Counted from the first letter of the stretch, positions 35,242 through 45,489 are shown. The stretch is DNA of 64,000 bases from SVEL01 sp045126215 (GCA_045126215.1 JBGVOD010000029.1:69643-133642); one strand, 5' to 3'. The notes: generated from the sequence alone by a model not told the origin. Numbers and translations are program-made.

Positions 35242-36327
35242 CTAGAACAACCATATCAGTGATAACACTGCAAATATTCCTGCTGAAAATGCTGCTGTAA
35301 GTCCCCATAGATACTTAGCTGCAATGCCCTTATCTACCGGGAGATTTCCAACAAATTTACCTGTCTGACCGTTCATGGCGAATATGTATTTTTCGCCCTT
35401 CCATGTTGTGTTCATTATCCATACAGGATACATAGCATAAGATGTTTTACCCTCTGAAAGAGTTATATTTCCACCTTCTGGTATAACTGATGAATACCCC
35501 TGAACAGTCTTTCTAAATGATTCCTGTGTTGAATTACGTACACGCTCATTTGCACGTGCAGAGCTTGTATTTGCATCAACATCATATCTATCTGCTAAAT
35601 ATCCGGCAAAATAAGCTGTCTGAAATGGTACTGCTTCATTGAAATTATATGGTTCAATCGATTCCATTAAATCATCCGGCATCTTTGAAGATCCATCAAC
35701 AGGAACACGGCTGAACGCAATATCACCTGAACGAAATACTGCAAAGTATTTTGTCTCAGTATAATTATATGATGAATCGCTGTAATGTCTTACTCTTGTT
35801 GCACGATATCGAACATTGGCATTTGCTTTACTGTCAAACAACCAGTATGGAACATAGATACCTTTAATCTCATCAATATGATTCTCTGACTTAAATACCT
35901 TAGGCAAGAATCTCTTACCCTTTAAGTGTTTTGCAAAGTTTTCCTTTGCAGCCTTCTTGTCTAATTTGAATGGAATAATGTATTCCGGTTTCAAATCACC
36001 TGCAAGCTGTCCCATGACTACAATTGGGTTATCACAATATGGACATGAACTAGCTGCCATATTGGCATCGCCTACAATCTGACCTCCACATGAGTTACAT
36101 ACGTATACACGCATGTTCTCATCTTCGCCTGCCTGCCATGATGGAACCTGATCACAATTCCAATTCATACTATCCTGATTATCAGCAGATAATGCTGCAT
36201 CATACTGTGCTAATGTATCCATTTCAAACTCTGTATCACAGTATGGGCACTTCATCTTTTGAATAGAACTATCAAATGCAATCGCACCACCACAACAAGG
36301 ACATTTATACTCTTGTAATGTTGCCAT
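35242..36327 (-). CDS. Double zinc-ribbon membrane protein, YdjG-like
   Basis: A 361-residue protein. Start at MATLQEYKC with AAAGGAG upstream; an earlier frame start overlaps the SPFH gene. Two zinc ribbons are seen: CPCC/CPYC (about 8-29) and CNSC/CPYC (about 78-99). A long middle domain (YIIPFKLDKKAAKENFAKHL, GIYVPYWLFD) and a C-terminal membrane helix (340-361) follow. The layout matches B. subtilis YdjG, which partners an SPFH protein and a TPM protein in membrane-stress response. It is the middle gene of the cassette. Role in membrane integrity is inferred from that system. Confidence 0.8.
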   Translation of the reverse strand: MATLQEYKCPCCGGAIAFDSSIQKMKCPYCDTEFEMDTLAQYDAALSADNQDSMNWNCDQVPSWQAGEDENMRVYVCNSCGGQIVGDANMAASSCPYCDNPIVVMGQLAGDLKPEYIIPFKLDKKAAKENFAKHLKGKRFLPKVFKSENHIDEIKGIYVPYWLFDSKANANVRYRATRVRHYSDSSYNYTETKYFAVFRSGDIAFSRVPVDGSSKMPDDLMESIEPYNFNEAVPFQTAYFAGYLADRYDVDANTSSARANERVRNSTQESFRKTVQGYSSVIPEGGNITLSEGKTSYAMYPVWIMNTTWKGEKYIFAMNGQTGKFVGNLPVDKGIAAKYLWGLTAAFSAGIFAVLSLIWLF

Positions 36328-36341
36328 CTCTTTCTCCTTTG

Positions 36342-37658
36342 TTATGCTCTTGGTGTTCCACAATTCTGGCAGAACTTACCTGTGTTAACCGATCCACAGC
36401 TACATGTCCATGAAGTTGGTTGTGGTTGTGGCTTTGGTGTACCACAGTTCTGACAGAACTTGCCTGTATTAACTGATCCACAGCTACATGTCCATGTTTC
36501 TGGCTCTGCTGTCTGTGCTGGTGCTGCCTGCTGCATCTGCTGACCCATTACAGGCTGTGCCTGCTGCTGATTCATCATCGGCTGCTGCATCTGCTGATTC
36601 ATCATTGGTTGCTGCATCTGTTGATTCATCATAGGCTGTTGCATCTGTTGCTGCTGACCCATAGCAAATAAGTTCTGTGCATTCATTCCACCCTGATTCA
36701 TAGCCATTCCCATACCCATGAATCCTGTCATTGCACCTGCTGAGTTACCTGCTGCTGTTTCCATAGCATTTGCCTGAGCGCTAACAAGCTTAGCAGCTGC
36801 CATTGTTGGATTCTGAAGAACTGCTGCACTCTGTAACTGTTTAATCATCTCAGCATCTTCTGGCGGTAATGTAACTGAACCTAAGGCTATACTTACTACA
36901 CGAATACCTCTTGTATTTTCCCACTTGTTAACAAGTGCCTGATTCATAGCATCTTCTAACTCTGTGTTATGAGCAACAATCTGGTTTGGACGAAGCTCTA
37001 ACTCTGAAAGTTTTCCAAGTGCTGGCTGTAAAGCAGAAATAAATTCTGTCTTTAACTGTGTATCTATCTCTGATCTGTTATATTCTACTTCAACATTTCC
37101 ACATACATTTGTATAGAATAATAATGGATTTGTAATACGATAAGAATATACACCTGATACACGAAGTGCTGTATCTAAATCAAGACCAAGCTTTGAATCT
37201 ACAACTCTGAATGGTACTGGATTTGCTGTACCGAATTTGTTGTCGATAAGTTCCTTTGTATTGAAATAATAAACTCTCTGATCCTTACCTGTGTCTCCAC
37301 CGTATGTAAATCTCTTTCCAATTGTCTTGAATGTATCAAGGATACTTCTTCCAAGATTTCCAGCGAAAATACTTGGTTCTGTAGATGTGTCATATACGAA
37401 CTGACCTGGTTCTGCACAAACTTCTACTACCTTTCCCTGTTCAACAATTATCATACACTGACCATCAGCTACTGCAATAACTGAACCATTTGAAATAATG
37501 TTGTCATTTCCCTTTGTGTTTGATGAACGATCTGATGTTCTCTTCTGTCCTTTTACAACAATAACATCTTTGTCAATTGCATCACAGTAGAAAAACTCTT
37601 TCCATTGATCTGCAAACGTTCCTCCAACTGATCCAATTGCGGCTTTAATTAATCCCAT
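36342..37658 (-). CDS. SPFH/virion-core protein with duplicated C-terminal zinc ribbon, YdjI-like
   Basis: A 438-residue protein starting MGLIKAAIGSVGGTFADQWK (AAGGAG upstream), the usual N-terminus of YdjI-type SPFH proteins. The SPFH region (about 30-290) includes FYCDAIDKDVIVVKG and FRVVDSKLGLDLDTALRVSG. A Met/Gln-rich stretch (about 315-375, repeated MMNQQMQQP) leads to two nearly identical zinc ribbons (WTCSCGSVNTGKFCQNCGTP twice), an evident internal duplication at 36348-36500. It is first in the cassette. SPFH proteins assemble into membrane-associated rings or scaffolds. Confidence 0.87.
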   Translation of the reverse strand: MGLIKAAIGSVGGTFADQWKEFFYCDAIDKDVIVVKGQKRTSDRSSNTKGNDNIISNGSVIAVADGQCMIIVEQGKVVEVCAEPGQFVYDTSTEPSIFAGNLGRSILDTFKTIGKRFTYGGDTGKDQRVYYFNTKELIDNKFGTANPVPFRVVDSKLGLDLDTALRVSGVYSYRITNPLLFYTNVCGNVEVEYNRSEIDTQLKTEFISALQPALGKLSELELRPNQIVAHNTELEDAMNQALVNKWENTRGIRVVSIALGSVTLPPEDAEMIKQLQSAAVLQNPTMAAAKLVSAQANAMETAAGNSAGAMTGFMGMGMAMNQGGMNAQNLFAMGQQQQMQQPMMNQQMQQPMMNQQMQQPMMNQQQAQPVMGQQMQQAAPAQTAEPETWTCSCGSVNTGKFCQNCGTPKPQPQPTSWTCSCGSVNTGKFCQNCGTPRA

Positions 37659-37734
37659 TTTCGAAAACTCCTTCCTATGTAGAAAATGTATTATACAAAG
37701 AGCCAAAAAAGTACTCTCTTTTAATACCATTATA

Positions 37735-37761
37735 TTACAATAAAATGCATTATTTTACAAT
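37735..37761 (-). promoter_or_regulatory. Paired TTACAAT sites upstream of the SPFH operon
   Basis: TTACAATAAAATG (37735) and TTACAATAAATG (37755) are 20 bases apart around AATGCATT. They resemble the TTACAATAAAGTG sites upstream of the ABC transporter at 9010. A minus-strand TATAAT is next to them (37735-37730) and another lies at 37694-37689. A shared regulator is speculative. Confidence 0.3.
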
Positions 37762-37870
37762 AAATGTTTTCTGAACCATTTATTTTTTGATGTGAATTCC
37801 ATCTTTTAATCATAAATAAACATCAAATACTATTTCATGCAAGCATTATTGTGCTTGCCGGTCTTGTGCA

Positions 37871-37900
37871 ACAAAAAGGGGTACATTTACATATACCCCT
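37871..37900 (-). terminator. Terminator after the chemoreceptor gene
   Basis: AGGGGTA pairs with TACCCCT around a 10-base loop, followed by TTTTTGTTG on the minus strand, 17 bases after the chemoreceptor stop. Confidence 0.85.
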
Positions 37901-37916
37901 TCGACAAATCACCAAT

Positions 37917-39581
37917 CTACAGATTAAAATATTCTACTGATTCCTCTAATGAATCTGCTATATCTCCTGTTTCCTGAGCCTTTGCATTTATTGTTTCTAT
38001 ATTTGCACTGAGTTCTTCCATTGATGCGGTTGTCTCTTCACAACTTGCCGCATTTTCCTCTGATATTGATGATAATGTACTTACCTCATCCAGTACCTTA
38101 TTTTTATTTTTATCTAAGGCTGTTGATTTAATCTGTATCTCATTTACAGCGTCTGCTGTCACTCTAACCTGATTATTAACTTCATCAAAGCTTGTATTTA
38201 CCTCTTTAAGTACTCCGCCTTCATTGTCAACAGCATCTTTTATCTGATTTGCAAGAATAACGTTGTGTTCTGACTTCTGTACAATATTCTGTATAACACT
38301 TTGAATTTCTTTTGCTGATCTGTCAGACTGTTCAGCAAGTTCCTGAATGTTTGAAGCAACAACCGCAAAGCCTCTACCTGCCTCTCCTGCCCTTGCTGCC
38401 TCTATAGAAGCATTTAAACTCAAAAGACTGGTCTGGCTTGCAATTTCTGAAATAACATCTGCTGCCCTCTTGATATCATTTACTGCTTCACTTGACTCCT
38501 TTATACCATTTATAACATCTTGTGAAATAACTATTGTATCATTATTGGCAGCCATCAATGATTCAAGATTCTTCTTTGCCTTTGCACTTATATTTCTAAC
38601 CTCTGCTGCTGAACCATTTGCACTACCTGCAAGTTCTGCAATAGTAGAAATATCCTCACCGATTCCGTACATTGTCTCAGCTGTATTCTGTACCGACTCT
38701 GCCATTTCAAGGGATCCCTTTGCAAGTTCATCGACAGCTTTTACGATATCATTTGCAGCTTTATTTGATACATCTACACCTTCTGTTATGTTTGAAACAT
38801 TTTGTATAAGTTCAGTAGATTTATCGTTAACAATCGTTATTATGTTCTTAAGATTCTCCTGTAGTTCTCTTGTGGAATCAATCAATACGCTGATTTCTTT
38901 CACTCCACTCTTTGCCTCAATATCAACAGAAAGATTTCCACCTGCCAGTTCTTTTGCATAACCTGAAATCTTTGCGATAGGCTTTTTAATTTTTATTGCG
39001 CACAATACAACAATCACTATACAAATAATAGTAATAACAATCGTGACTGCTACCATGCTGGTAATTGCACCTTTAATCTCATTTGATACAACAGTCTCAG
39101 GAATACCTGAAAATGCCATACCCACTATTTTACCAGACATATCCAAAACCGGAGTATAGTATACATAGTACTCCCTTCCTCCAATTACAACACCATCTTC
39201 ATAATAATCTTCACCCTCTGATACTTTCTTATAGATGGTTTCATCTGCTTTTGTTCCTTCGTTACGTTTTCCTGTCTCAGCATCGATAATTGATGTAATA
39301 AATCTTGTATCACCAATAAATAAAGTCTGCTCGATATTCTGGTCCTTTAGATTATCAACGTAATCATGTTCGTATTTTGGTTCTCCAAGATTAATAATAT
39401 CCCTGGCATAGTACCACTTCAGTCCTTCAGCTGCAGTCTTAAGCTGAACATACGTACTATCTTCCAAACTTTGCGATAGTTTCGATGATGTTATCACGCA
39501 CAAAACAACTGCCACTAACACAAGTGGCACCATTGAAAACATTAAAATTTGAGTCAAAAATCCCGTCTTTTTCTTATTCAT
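37917..39581 (-). CDS. Methyl-accepting chemotaxis protein
   Basis: A 554-residue chemoreceptor: N-terminal membrane helix (about 10-30), a single extracellular Cache-type domain (35-170, with DTRFITSIID and REYYVYYTPVLDMSGKIVGM), second helix (172-194), HAMP (195-250) and a cytoplasmic signalling hairpin with SLLSLNASIEAARAGEAGRG. It would bind a small ligand outside and control CheA, but no che genes are in the window. It follows the Bmp-type binding protein gene by 141 bases on the same strand, and the two may be functionally linked. Confidence 0.95.
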   Translation of the reverse strand: MNKKKTGFLTQILMFSMVPLVLVAVVLCVITSSKLSQSLEDSTYVQLKTAAEGLKWYYARDIINLGEPKYEHDYVDNLKDQNIEQTLFIGDTRFITSIIDAETGKRNEGTKADETIYKKVSEGEDYYEDGVVIGGREYYVYYTPVLDMSGKIVGMAFSGIPETVVSNEIKGAITSMVAVTIVITIICIVIVVLCAIKIKKPIAKISGYAKELAGGNLSVDIEAKSGVKEISVLIDSTRELQENLKNIITIVNDKSTELIQNVSNITEGVDVSNKAANDIVKAVDELAKGSLEMAESVQNTAETMYGIGEDISTIAELAGSANGSAAEVRNISAKAKKNLESLMAANNDTIVISQDVINGIKESSEAVNDIKRAADVISEIASQTSLLSLNASIEAARAGEAGRGFAVVASNIQELAEQSDRSAKEIQSVIQNIVQKSEHNVILANQIKDAVDNEGGVLKEVNTSFDEVNNQVRVTADAVNEIQIKSTALDKNKNKVLDEVSTLSSISEENAASCEETTASMEELSANIETINAKAQETGDIADSLEESVEYFNL

Positions 39582-39722
39582 TTGTTCACGTCCTTACATA
39601 ATATATTTTGAATTTATTATATCAATTTCTAGGAATATAGTAAAGAAAAATTTTGTAACTTTTATAAATAATTTTATCAATAACTACTATCTTTCTTAAT
39701 CCAAATTTTTGTTATTAATCTT

Positions 39723-40922
39723 TTATTTTTCAATATTTATTACATCCTTCAAAACATAGTGAAAAGTCGGTGCTGAACTCTTTTCATTTTCTGTATAACC
39801 CTTTGATAAATCATATGTATCATTTTCATCAAAAGGATCTATTCCAATGTAATTGCCTTTGAATACATCTATATCTCCATCACAGAATTCTTCTATAAGA
39901 TCATCAATTTTTCTCTGTGTTCCCTTTGCTGCAATAGTATTATTTAATTTAAGCATTTGAACCCATTTTTCTTTGAATCCGCCACTTATATCATTTCCAT
40001 TAACATTACCTTCAACCACATCTTCAATATCCTTACCGTCAAGAACTGCACCTACTGCCTCAACCATATAATACTGCCAATTTATACGGGAACTAATAAG
40101 TGATGTTGTCGGCGCAACATCTGCCATACTTTGATTATATCCTATGTGATATACTGTATATTCCGAACTTAATTCTTCACAGGCAACAGCAGGTCCTGAC
40201 GTATCTGAATGCTGGGATATGATAACGCAGCCTTCCTTTATAAGTCTCTCTGTTACTTGCTTTTCAAGACTATAATCACTCCAGCTGTCCGTATAAACAA
40301 CCGTCATTTCTGCTGTTGGAACTACAGATCTAACACCAAGAAAAAATGCCGTATATCCCGATATTACTTCAGCATATGGGAAAGCTCCAACATATCCGAT
40401 TTTTGCATCATTCTCTGATATCTCACCATTCTCAATTAATTCATTTAATTTTAATCCTGCAACAACGCCTGAAACATATCTTCCCTGATATATCTCTCCC
40501 ATAAAATTATGACAATTTGACAATAGTGGTTCTTCATTTGCATTGGAACATGTAGCCATACAAAACTGAACATCCGGGTTTTCTGCTGCTATTTTCTTCG
40601 CTGTCTCACCATATCCATAACTGGTTGTAAAAATTATGTCACACCCATTATCTACAAGCTCAAGCAGATATTTTTCTTCTGTACCTTCAGCTACATTATA
40701 TTTTGCTATTATCTCAACAGCATCGCCATATTCAACCTCTATGGCTTTCTGTGCCTTTATAAAATTATTTGTATATGCATCACAACCATCACCAACGTAC
40801 AAAAAACCAACCTTGATATGGTCTTTATGATTGTCAAACATACTATTTACAATCATAGTTCCATGAAAAAGCAATATCAATGTAACTGAACATATAATTG
40901 TCAAAGTATACACTCTCTTCAT
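39723..40922 (-). CDS. Bmp/PnrA-family substrate-binding protein
   Basis: A 399-residue exported protein: N-terminal hydrophobic anchor (about 5-27, without a lipobox Cys), then a Bmp/Med-type domain with KVGFLYVGDGCDAYTNNF, FTTSYGYGETAKKIA, IGYVGAFPYAEVISGYTAFF and IISQHSDTSG. Family members bind purine nucleosides for an ABC importer. No ABC permease or ATPase is adjacent; instead it lies between a hybrid kinase (16 bases upstream) and a chemoreceptor, so a sensory role is plausible. GGAGG precedes the ATG. Confidence 0.88.
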   Translation of the reverse strand: MKRVYTLTIICSVTLILLFHGTMIVNSMFDNHKDHIKVGFLYVGDGCDAYTNNFIKAQKAIEVEYGDAVEIIAKYNVAEGTEEKYLLELVDNGCDIIFTTSYGYGETAKKIAAENPDVQFCMATCSNANEEPLLSNCHNFMGEIYQGRYVSGVVAGLKLNELIENGEISENDAKIGYVGAFPYAEVISGYTAFFLGVRSVVPTAEMTVVYTDSWSDYSLEKQVTERLIKEGCVIISQHSDTSGPAVACEELSSEYTVYHIGYNQSMADVAPTTSLISSRINWQYYMVEAVGAVLDGKDIEDVVEGNVNGNDISGGFKEKWVQMLKLNNTIAAKGTQRKIDDLIEEFCDGDIDVFKGNYIGIDPFDENDTYDLSKGYTENEKSSAPTFHYVLKDVINIEK

Positions 40923-40938
40923 AATCTGCCTCCATACT

Positions 40939-43900
40939 CTATTGGTTAAGATATTTATTTAAATGATCTAAAAGAGTTTTATATTTCTCAATAAATGGTG
41001 CATGTTCTTTTTCAACAAAGGACATATCATTCTCTTTCACAGCAAGCTCTAATGCCTTTGCATGTTCAGCTATTGTTACTGCTCCGACATTCATGGAATT
41101 ACTCTTTACTGAATGAATTAGAATTCTGTAATTATGTAAATCATTTTCATTAAAGCATCTTACAAGTTCATCGACTTTATTACCATTAATATACTCTTTT
41201 ATTACCTCATTATAGAAATCCATGTCACCCATACAATACTTTAGTCCTACTTCAGTATCTAACTCTTTACATATATCATATAGTTCGTTTGACTGAGTCT
41301 TTTTAGTTGATATATCTTCTTCATTTTTTATATCTTCTTTAAAATCATCTAAAATAACCGACTTTGGCAGATATTTTTTTAATTTTGCTTCAAGTAATTC
41401 TACCTCAATAGGTTTAGAAAGATAATCATCAAAGCCTATCTTAATATACTGCTCTTTAGCTCCATTTATAGCATTTGCCGTCAAAATAATAATCTTTGTT
41501 TCTGTTCCGACAAGTTGCTCCTTTCGTATTTTTTCGAAGGTTTCAATGCCATCCATATCAGGCATCATGTGATCAAGAAATACAATGTCATACTTCTTTT
41601 CTTTTAACAATTCAATAGCCATCTCTCCTGATGAAGCCGTATCAGCATTAATTTCATTAATTTTCAAAAGTTTGGTTGCAACTTTTAAATTCATCTGGCT
41701 ATCGTCAACAATTAATATTCTTGCATCCGGCGCTTTAATATGTTTCTCTTCCACTTTATCGTATATTTGCTGACTTTCACTATGTATATTTCCTATAGGA
41801 TTATTTGACACAATTTTCTGTTCTATTACAAATGAGAATTTTGTACCTACACCATATTCACTCTCAACATCAAGTTCACTGTTCATCAGCTTTAAAAGAT
41901 TGACTACAATAGACATTCCAAGTCCTGTACCTTCTATGTTTCTGTTTCTTTTTTCGTCAAGGCGCTGGAAGGACTCAAATAATTTTCCCATATCCTCCTG
42001 TCTGATTCCAATTCCGCTATCTTTTACTTCCACGTAAATCTTTATATTTTCATCTGTACGTTCCTGTTCCTCAATCACAAGACTTATGTATCCTTTTTCT
42101 GTATATTTAACAGCATTTGTTAGAAGGTTTGAAACGACCTGTGTTATTCGGACATCATCACCATACAGTTCACTTGGAAGTTTTTCATCCACATCTATTC
42201 TAAACTCAAGTGCTTTCTTTTTTGCTCTTTCCATTATGACATTTATGAGATTATTAATAAGTCCTCTTGTCTCATAATTCACAGGAATAATTTCCATTTT
42301 ACCTTCTTCAATCTTTGAGTAATCAAGAATCATATTTACAAGAGCCAAAAGTGTATTCCCAGCTTTTTTAATATCTGTTGCATATTCATATATTTCATCT
42401 TCTTTGCTATCACGAAGTATCATCTCATTCATACCAAGAATAGCATTAATAGGCGTTCTTATATCATGTGACATAAGTGCAAGGAATTTATCCTTTGCCT
42501 CTCCTGCTGCGAGTGCTGCGTCAGCAGTCTGCTTAAGTTTAAGATTTTCAAATTCTTTCTTCTGGATTTTCAGATTCTTATCTATCTGACTGCCTACCAG
42601 TAACCATATAAGATAAGCTGCAATAATAAAGAAAACTACAAACATGTATATACTAAACCACCAGTTGTCATAAAATTCGTTTTCTTTATAGAATTTATAA
42701 GAAATCTCTTCTATTGTTCTTTCCTGCTTATTATCAAGTATTGCCAGATGGAAAGTATATTCTCCTGATGGAAGATTAGTATATACCATACTCTCAAGTT
42801 CACTTTGTGGCACAATAATTGGTTCACTGTCAAATCCTTCAAGCCAGACACGAACATATGGATTGCTTGTAGAGAAATTAATTACCTGTGGAAAGAATTC
42901 TATACGAACAACATTACGTCCAAGAATATTTGTATCTTCTTTATCAACTGCTATTCTTACACCATCTACAACAATATTCTCAAGTGATATTCTGTATGAT
43001 GTTCTCTGCTTGCTGTACTCATTCATATTCACACATACAACGCCTATATCTGTACACAGAAATAAATTTGAATCCGAATCAACATAATTCCATGAATTTG
43101 CTGTCAGACTTGCCCTGAAACCTCTCTTTTCATCAAGCAATTCATAATCAATCTTGTCATTATATACAAGCGAATATTTATCAACAACGTATATACCTGC
43201 AGAACTTGTTACCCACATACTACCGTCAGGAGCAGTAATAATATCATAATTATTATAGTATGGAAATTGATTAAGCTGCTTAACATTCCCGGCATTATCC
43301 ATAAAATTAAGGCCATTACTGGTTACTATATACACACCAACTCCATCTGGAGACTCTTTTATTCTAAGAATAACATCAGAACTAAGACCATCAGTTTTTC
43401 TAATTGTATCTGTTACTTTTCCATCTTCAATGACTGCTATACCACCACCATCTGTACCGGCATATAATATTTTATTTTTTTTATATAAACAAAGTGTTTT
43501 CGGTGTAAGTAGTCCCTCTTCATTTCCTATATTTGAAATAATTTTTCCATCTTTTATATATGAAATACCATTATCAGTTGCGACTGCAATAGTATCATTA
43601 TCAACTTCAATAATTGTCCTGGTTTTATCGGAGATTAATCCATTTTCAGCATCAAATTTATTCATTGTACCATCTGAATAAACCTCATAAACCCCCTGAC
43701 CTGATGTTGCAATCCATAGATGATTATTCTTATCAACTAAGAAGAATCTGACTCTTACATTTTTCAGTGTGTCCCCTACGGTTTCCTCTATTTTACTTGT
43801 AAGTTGTAAATCAACAATATCAATTCCCGAATCTGTTCCAAAATAATATTTATCATTCCACTTAATAACAGCATTTACAACCTCTTCTTCAAGTCCGGCT

Positions 43901-45489
43901 CTTTTATAGACTTCACCAAAAGATGATTCTGCCATTTCCAACAATCCTAGTCTTGATGATGAAAACCAGAGATTTCCCTGATAATCTACTATCATATTTT
44001 CTATAGAATTGTCAAAATTGTTTGTATTAATATAGTTAAACTTTTCATTTCTGTCTATATAGCCAATTCCATTTTCTGCGCAAATAAACAATTGCTCCTG
44101 TTCTGTCATATACATAGAATTGATATCCTCTATCTCATCACACTCAATAGTTGAAATCAATTCAAGTTTTCCATCATTAATTATATATTTTTCTATTTTG
44201 TCTGCCGATGTAGATGCATATAAAATTTTATTATCAAAATATACACTTGTATATGTATCTCCAGCTTCATTATGATTACATTTTTCTATTATTTCTAAAT
44301 CTTTAAGTAGCGCAAGCTCACCCTCAAGTGTAACTGCACATACATATCCTTCAGGAGAGGATGTTAATTGTCTGACATAATTCAGCTCATCAATAACAGA
44401 CACAACTTTCATTCCATCTACAAGCGCAATAACGCATAGAGAACCATTGGTTCCAACATAAAACATTCCATTTGTGCTTTTTGTAATACTTCTAACTGAA
44501 TCTTCCGTAAGCCCACTCTGTTTATCAATAACATTTACTATCTCATTATTTGCACATATGGAAAGTCCACAATCATTTGTTCCTATCCAAAGTCTTCCTT
44601 CTTCATCAGTGTACAGACAGTTAACATTTCTAACTGAATCAAACTGACTCATAAATGTAAATTTTGTCCCATCATACTGATATAATCCACCATATGTACC
44701 TACCCACAGCATACCATCTCTTGTCTGTGCAATATCATTTACTTCTCCGCCCGGTATACCATTCATACCATTATATACTGTCTGTATATATGAATTAAAA
44801 TATGTATCTTCTTTTGGCTCTTCCATTACCATTACAGAATCATTCTTACCAATTGTTTCATCTGCAAAGACAATCATCGGACTTAAAATTCCACCAGATA
44901 AAAGAGCGACTACTAAAACAGCAGCTCCGACCTTGTTTATCTGATTACTATTGATTCTTTTGCGAATCACTAGTATGAAAAATACAATGAATATTGATAC
45001 AACCTTATCAACAAGATCTATGTAAAATTCACCGAAAAAAATACATATGCTTTCATGTATTCCCATCTCACCAAGGTAATGTATTACACCGTCCCCCCAT
45101 ATATTTCCAGTCATTCCTTCATAGAGAAAATAATTAAGTGGAACTGAAATCGCAGTACTGGAAAGAGCTACTATAATACTAAGCGAAAAAGCAAGAAATG
45201 CTCTCTTAAACATCCCTTTTTTGGCTAATATACCAACAATGATGCCTACTGCAATATTTGTAATCATATAAATATATGCATTTGGTGCAATCGCACCATA
45301 CATAATATTTACAGTTGCTCCAACAATAGCTCCACATACTGGTCCACCTACATATGCTGCAAGCGATGTTCCTACCGAATCCATCCACAGAGGAAGTTTA
45401 AAATACTCTGCCAGTCCTTTCCCACCATAATTAAGCAATATACATGCCATAATAAACAGCACTATCCTGTAATTTTTCCATTTCTTCAT
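40939..45489 (-). CDS. Hybrid histidine kinase with membrane domain, ligand propeller, receiver and HPt
   Basis: A 1516-residue sensor. The first 190 residues form about six membrane helices resembling an ECF-transporter S-component (WMDSVGTSLAAYVGGPVCGA). A two-component-regulator propeller follows (about 240-810, repeats such as GMLWVGTYGGLYQYDG), then a Y_Y_Y domain (about 850-950), a membrane helix (955-980), HisKA (ALMSHDIRTPINAILGMN), HATPase (DSGIGIRQEDMGKLFESF), receiver (IVFLDHMMPDMDG) and HPt (LIHSVKSNSMNVGA). Unlike Bacteroides HTCS proteins it has no DNA-binding domain. AGGAG precedes the ATG. It lies 43 bases after the HD-GYP gene. Confidence 0.92.
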   Translation of the reverse strand: MKKWKNYRIVLFIMACILLNYGGKGLAEYFKLPLWMDSVGTSLAAYVGGPVCGAIVGATVNIMYGAIAPNAYIYMITNIAVGIIVGILAKKGMFKRAFLAFSLSIIVALSSTAISVPLNYFLYEGMTGNIWGDGVIHYLGEMGIHESICIFFGEFYIDLVDKVVSIFIVFFILVIRKRINSNQINKVGAAVLVVALLSGGILSPMIVFADETIGKNDSVMVMEEPKEDTYFNSYIQTVYNGMNGIPGGEVNDIAQTRDGMLWVGTYGGLYQYDGTKFTFMSQFDSVRNVNCLYTDEEGRLWIGTNDCGLSICANNEIVNVIDKQSGLTEDSVRSITKSTNGMFYVGTNGSLCVIALVDGMKVVSVIDELNYVRQLTSSPEGYVCAVTLEGELALLKDLEIIEKCNHNEAGDTYTSVYFDNKILYASTSADKIEKYIINDGKLELISTIECDEIEDINSMYMTEQEQLFICAENGIGYIDRNEKFNYINTNNFDNSIENMIVDYQGNLWFSSSRLGLLEMAESSFGEVYKRAGLEEEVVNAVIKWNDKYYFGTDSGIDIVDLQLTSKIEETVGDTLKNVRVRFFLVDKNNHLWIATSGQGVYEVYSDGTMNKFDAENGLISDKTRTIIEVDNDTIAVATDNGISYIKDGKIISNIGNEEGLLTPKTLCLYKKNKILYAGTDGGGIAVIEDGKVTDTIRKTDGLSSDVILRIKESPDGVGVYIVTSNGLNFMDNAGNVKQLNQFPYYNNYDIITAPDGSMWVTSSAGIYVVDKYSLVYNDKIDYELLDEKRGFRASLTANSWNYVDSDSNLFLCTDIGVVCVNMNEYSKQRTSYRISLENIVVDGVRIAVDKEDTNILGRNVVRIEFFPQVINFSTSNPYVRVWLEGFDSEPIIVPQSELESMVYTNLPSGEYTFHLAILDNKQERTIEEISYKFYKENEFYDNWWFSIYMFVVFFIIAAYLIWLLVGSQIDKNLKIQKKEFENLKLKQTADAALAAGEAKDKFLALMSHDIRTPINAILGMNEMILRDSKEDEIYEYATDIKKAGNTLLALVNMILDYSKIEEGKMEIIPVNYETRGLINNLINVIMERAKKKALEFRIDVDEKLPSELYGDDVRITQVVSNLLTNAVKYTEKGYISLVIEEQERTDENIKIYVEVKDSGIGIRQEDMGKLFESFQRLDEKRNRNIEGTGLGMSIVVNLLKLMNSELDVESEYGVGTKFSFVIEQKIVSNNPIGNIHSESQQIYDKVEEKHIKAPDARILIVDDSQMNLKVATKLLKINEINADTASSGEMAIELLKEKKYDIVFLDHMMPDMDGIETFEKIRKEQLVGTETKIIILTANAINGAKEQYIKIGFDDYLSKPIEVELLEAKLKKYLPKSVILDDFKEDIKNEEDISTKKTQSNELYDICKELDTEVGLKYCMGDMDFYNEVIKEYINGNKVDELVRCFNENDLHNYRILIHSVKSNSMNVGAVTIAEHAKALELAVKENDMSFVEKEHAPFIEKYKTLLDHLNKYLNQ

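Noticed and set aside
38347..38961. Open frame of 204 codons on the plus strand.
   Set aside because: It lies opposite the chemoreceptor signalling domain; Ala/Ser-rich antisense frames are common opposite such coiled coils.
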